Assembly: GCF_020881035.1 (NCBI RefSeq)
Contig: NZ_JAJITC010000018.1
Location: 61,894 to 125,893, forward strand
Origin: Paraburkholderia translucens
GTDB taxonomy: Bacteria; Pseudomonadota; Gammaproteobacteria; Burkholderiales; Burkholderiaceae
Reading direction: 5' to 3'
DNA: 64,000 bases
The position numbers and the translations under genes were made by a program. Within the stretch, counting starts at the first letter, position 1; each line of letters opens with the position of its first letter. The notes under the pieces were generated by a model. The model was given only the letters and a program-made list of their open reading frames with translations. It had not been told where the DNA came from and ran no database searches. This document shows, piece by piece, positions 61,869 to 64,000 of the stretch.

Positions 61869-62327
61869 TTACCACGTTAAACAATACAAAACATCGGGAC
61901 AGCCTTCCTCGTTTCTACTTCCATCGCTATATGCGATGGCAACGAACCCATGCCGCTCATAAAACGCAGCGGCATCGTGGTTCATCTGGAACGTATAGAG
62001 TTGAAGCTTGCCGTCGGTCTGTGACTTCACCGATTCCAGGAGGGAAGTGCCAATCCCTTGTCGTTTAAATTGAGGGTACACGTACAACTGGTTAAGCCAT
62101 GTCACACCGTCAAATATAGAGTGCGCGGCCATGCCCACTATACGGTCATTGTTCACGGCGACGGTGACGCTACCCGACGGGATCAGTATGTTGGCGACCC
62201 AATCGCGGACGGCCGCTTCGGAGTGCGCGAGTGGCGCATAGGACGCCAGCGTGTTACGAGATCGCAGATAGACTTCAGTCAACTCTTTGGCGTCGGCCGA
62301 AGTCGCTCGACGCAAAATCAACGGCAT
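61869..62327 (-). CDS. GNAT-family N-acetyltransferase
   Basis: A 152-residue enzyme: MPLILRRATSADAKELTEVY, LNQLYVYPQFKRQGIGTSLL (the acetyl-CoA-binding Q-x-x-G-x-G site) and AAAFYERHGFVAIAYSDG. Complete GNAT domain; the final residues NEEGCPDVLYCLTW end the protein. The substrate cannot be told from sequence. Confidence 0.92.
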   Translation of the reverse strand: MPLILRRATSADAKELTEVYLRSRNTLASYAPLAHSEAAVRDWVANILIPSGSVTVAVNNDRIVGMAAHSIFDGVTWLNQLYVYPQFKRQGIGTSLLESVKSQTDGKLQLYTFQMNHDAAAFYERHGFVAIAYSDGSRNEEGCPDVLYCLTW

Positions 62328-62507
62328 GTGTCCGCTCCGAAATCAACAAAACGGTTCAACGATAGCAAACCAAATCGAACTTCCAAAGTCGCGCAGAATG
62401 GCCGAAACTGGCCGCACAGAAACTCACGCCGGGCATGGGCGATCGTCTCGAACGCGTGCGACATGCAAAAGGCATAGGTCACCCGCCAGAGTCATCCGCT
62501 ACGCTGT

Positions 62508-63849
62508 TTACGCGACAAAAACGCTTGCAGAGCCATCGACATGCAGGGGAAACCCATGATCGGCAGTAAGCGCGTCTTCATTCTTGCAATTTCCCACTTC
62601 TTTTAGCGCAAGCTCATAGCCGATCTGGATATCGGTCAGACGACGCATCCCGCGCCACATTACGGTATTGCCCGGCGGAGGGTCGTTGGCGCGCGCAAGG
62701 TAACCACCGAGCTGAGCGAGCCTGATAACGTTGCGCACGAGCGGCGGAGCTTGCGCGTTGTGGGGCGTATCGTGAACGATGTGTTCAAGCAGTTCGATTT
62801 CGGTGTGCGTGAACGCGAGTTCGGCGGCGGCCTGCGGCGCCGATCGGCCGAGCATGGTGAGCCAGAATATGCGCCAGCTCGGAATGCAGAAGACTGCGAT
62901 CAGGTGCGTTAGCCTGTCGGCTGTGCGAAGCCGGGACTCCTCGGCTTTGCAACCCGATTTCAGGATCTTGTGGAAGGTCTCGGTTTTTCAACGCATTGCG
63001 TACCAGTCGAGCTTTTCGATTGCCTCTGCACGAGAGCGGACCGGCAGGTTGGCGATCAGCTTTCATTCGATGCGGGCACGCCCGGGCGGCCGATCGCGTT
63101 CCTGTGCGTGGAGGACTGTTAGCTGTAGCGCAGGGTAACGGCTCTGCTTGCCGACGGGTGGTAGAACAGTCATATGCTAGTAGCGCAGTTCGAGCCTCGC
63201 GGTCATCGGACGGCCTTTCGCGTCGCGAAGCTCGAGGCGATGGAGCCCTTTGACCTGAACCTGCTGCATGGCTTTGGAGATCGTATGCTGACCATCTCCC
63301 GCGAGCCTGTCGACGCAGGTACGCACAAGGAAGTGGGTGCAAAGATCGTATGCGGTGCAACACAGCCCGTAAATGTCTCTTTCCCGATCGCCGATGTGAA
63401 TGCAACGCACAGGATCGTCGAAAAGCTCAGTCGACTGGCGCATATTCTCCAGCCAGCGCCAGCTTTCCTTTTCCTCAATCGGTACGCGCGTGGGATTGTT
63501 ATGGCGCTTGAGTTCCGAAGCCCCTTTGAACCGCTTTCTCGTCCAGAACTTCACCGCCGCCAGGCCAAGTGGGCTGGTACGGGAATGTGGTCGTGTCCTG
63601 CAGGACGAGCACCGGCCCATCGGTGGCCTTCACACGTTCAGCGCTCGCCTGGAAATGCCCGCTCAGGATATCGTGTTCGCTGACGCGGTCGTTCGACAGA
63701 AACCTGTACGCAGCCTTGGTAGAAGCCCAGTCCTGACACGCGAACGGAATAGTCTGCCCCATGTCATCCCACAGCTTTTCCAGCAGCGTTGCGAAGCGAC
63801 GGCGCGACCGTGTGTCCCGGAATTCGCTGCCTTGGACTTCAAGATCCAT
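62508..63849 (-). pseudogene. IS4/Tn5-type transposase, multiply frameshifted
   Basis: Leftward from the ATG at 63849: MDLEVQGSEFRDTRSRRRFA, TLLEKLWDDMGQTIPFACQD, WASTKAAYRFLSNDRVSEHD and LVLQDTTTFPYQ (the first catalytic Asp region). Then a second frame: DPVRCIHIGDRERDIYGLCC and HFLVRTCVDRLAGDG. Then a third and a fourth frame: NALKNRDLPQDPEIGLQSRG-like sequence and FTHTEIELLEHIV, LAQLGGYLARANDPPPGNTV, MWRGMRRLTDIQIGYELA, the C-terminal domain of Tn5-like transposases. At least three frameshifts make it inactive. Confidence 0.85.
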
Positions 63850-63883
63850 CCACGACCGATCATCCGCCCGTCGCTTGCTGCGT

Positions 63884-64000
63884 ATTCCACGCCAAACCGA
63901 ACGCTGATTCCACGGCAAGCCGAGCTCGGATTCCACAGCAAAGCGAGCGCCGATTCCACGGCAAACCGAGCAGGGATTCCACGACTGCCCGAGCGCGAAT
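63884..64000. repeat. 23-bp tandem repeat, at least five units
   Basis: Units start at 63884, 63907, 63930, 63953 and 63976, each beginning ATTCCACGGCAAACCGAGC or a close variant plus four more bases. The repeat continues to the window edge. The period is not a multiple of three. Such arrays are known at the termini of IS21-type elements, so it probably marks one starting beyond the window. Confidence 0.75.

Overview
The window is GC-rich Gram-negative DNA that looks like an accessory region of a Burkholderiaceae genome (Burkholderia, Paraburkholderia or Caballeronia type). I infer this from the gene families present: two-partner secretion proteins, a cyclic beta-glucan synthase, many lineage-specific small proteins, and an IS6/IS91/IS110/IS256/IS4 mixture. 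No database was searched; family names come from visible motifs and general knowledge. No tRNA, rRNA or CRISPR array was seen.

Layout. 0-0.4 kb: IS6 and IS110 remnants. 0.5-7.9 kb: a one-piece regulator (receiver, LuxR helix-turn-helix, PAS, kinase-like tail) divergent from a TpsA exoprotein gene and its TpsB outer-membrane transporter. 8.2-12.8 kb: an IS3 scrap, a toxin-antitoxin pair with its own operator and terminator, a run of three small membrane or secreted proteins, CsbD and PRC-barrel genes, and a SYLF-domain gene that ends in a shortened IS6 copy. 13-21.4 kb: the first block of small paralogous genes, including HicB-like and DUF1488 proteins, plus a frameshifted SagB-type oxidoreductase and a DUF2513 gene. 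21.6-34 kb: two transglutaminase-like proteins, a stand-alone receiver protein and a very large NdvB/ChvB-type cyclic beta-1,2-glucan synthase. 34.4-43 kb: the second block of small paralogous genes with a trypsin-like protease. 43.4-49.4 kb: a tyrosine recombinase preceded by a decayed copy of its own 5' half, a DUF1488 gene, a SET-domain gene and an IS91-type element carrying a second tyrosine recombinase. 49.8-59 kb: a MarR/DUF1330 divergent pair, a lipoprotein, an intact IS256 element, a class C beta-lactamase-like hydrolase, an IS110 element, and a coupled DUF305/beta-propeller pair. 59-64 kb: a second TpsA-like protein with GLUG repeats, a GNAT acetyltransferase, a broken IS4/Tn5-type transposase, and a 23-bp tandem repeat at the window edge.

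The most striking feature is that the two small-gene blocks (about 13.1-21.4 and 34.4-43.0 kb) are diverged versions of each other. At least seven unrelated small-protein families occur in both, several as fixed cassettes: YRG-protein/HicB/'AEELAESRR'; 'NYAGRSHDE'/membrane/membrane; basic protein/DUF1488. Some cassettes are inverted between blocks and several members carry single frameshifts. The two blocks bracket the transglutaminase and glucan-synthase segment. The function of these small genes is unknown to me; the HicB and DUF1488 members are the only ones with a recognisable family.
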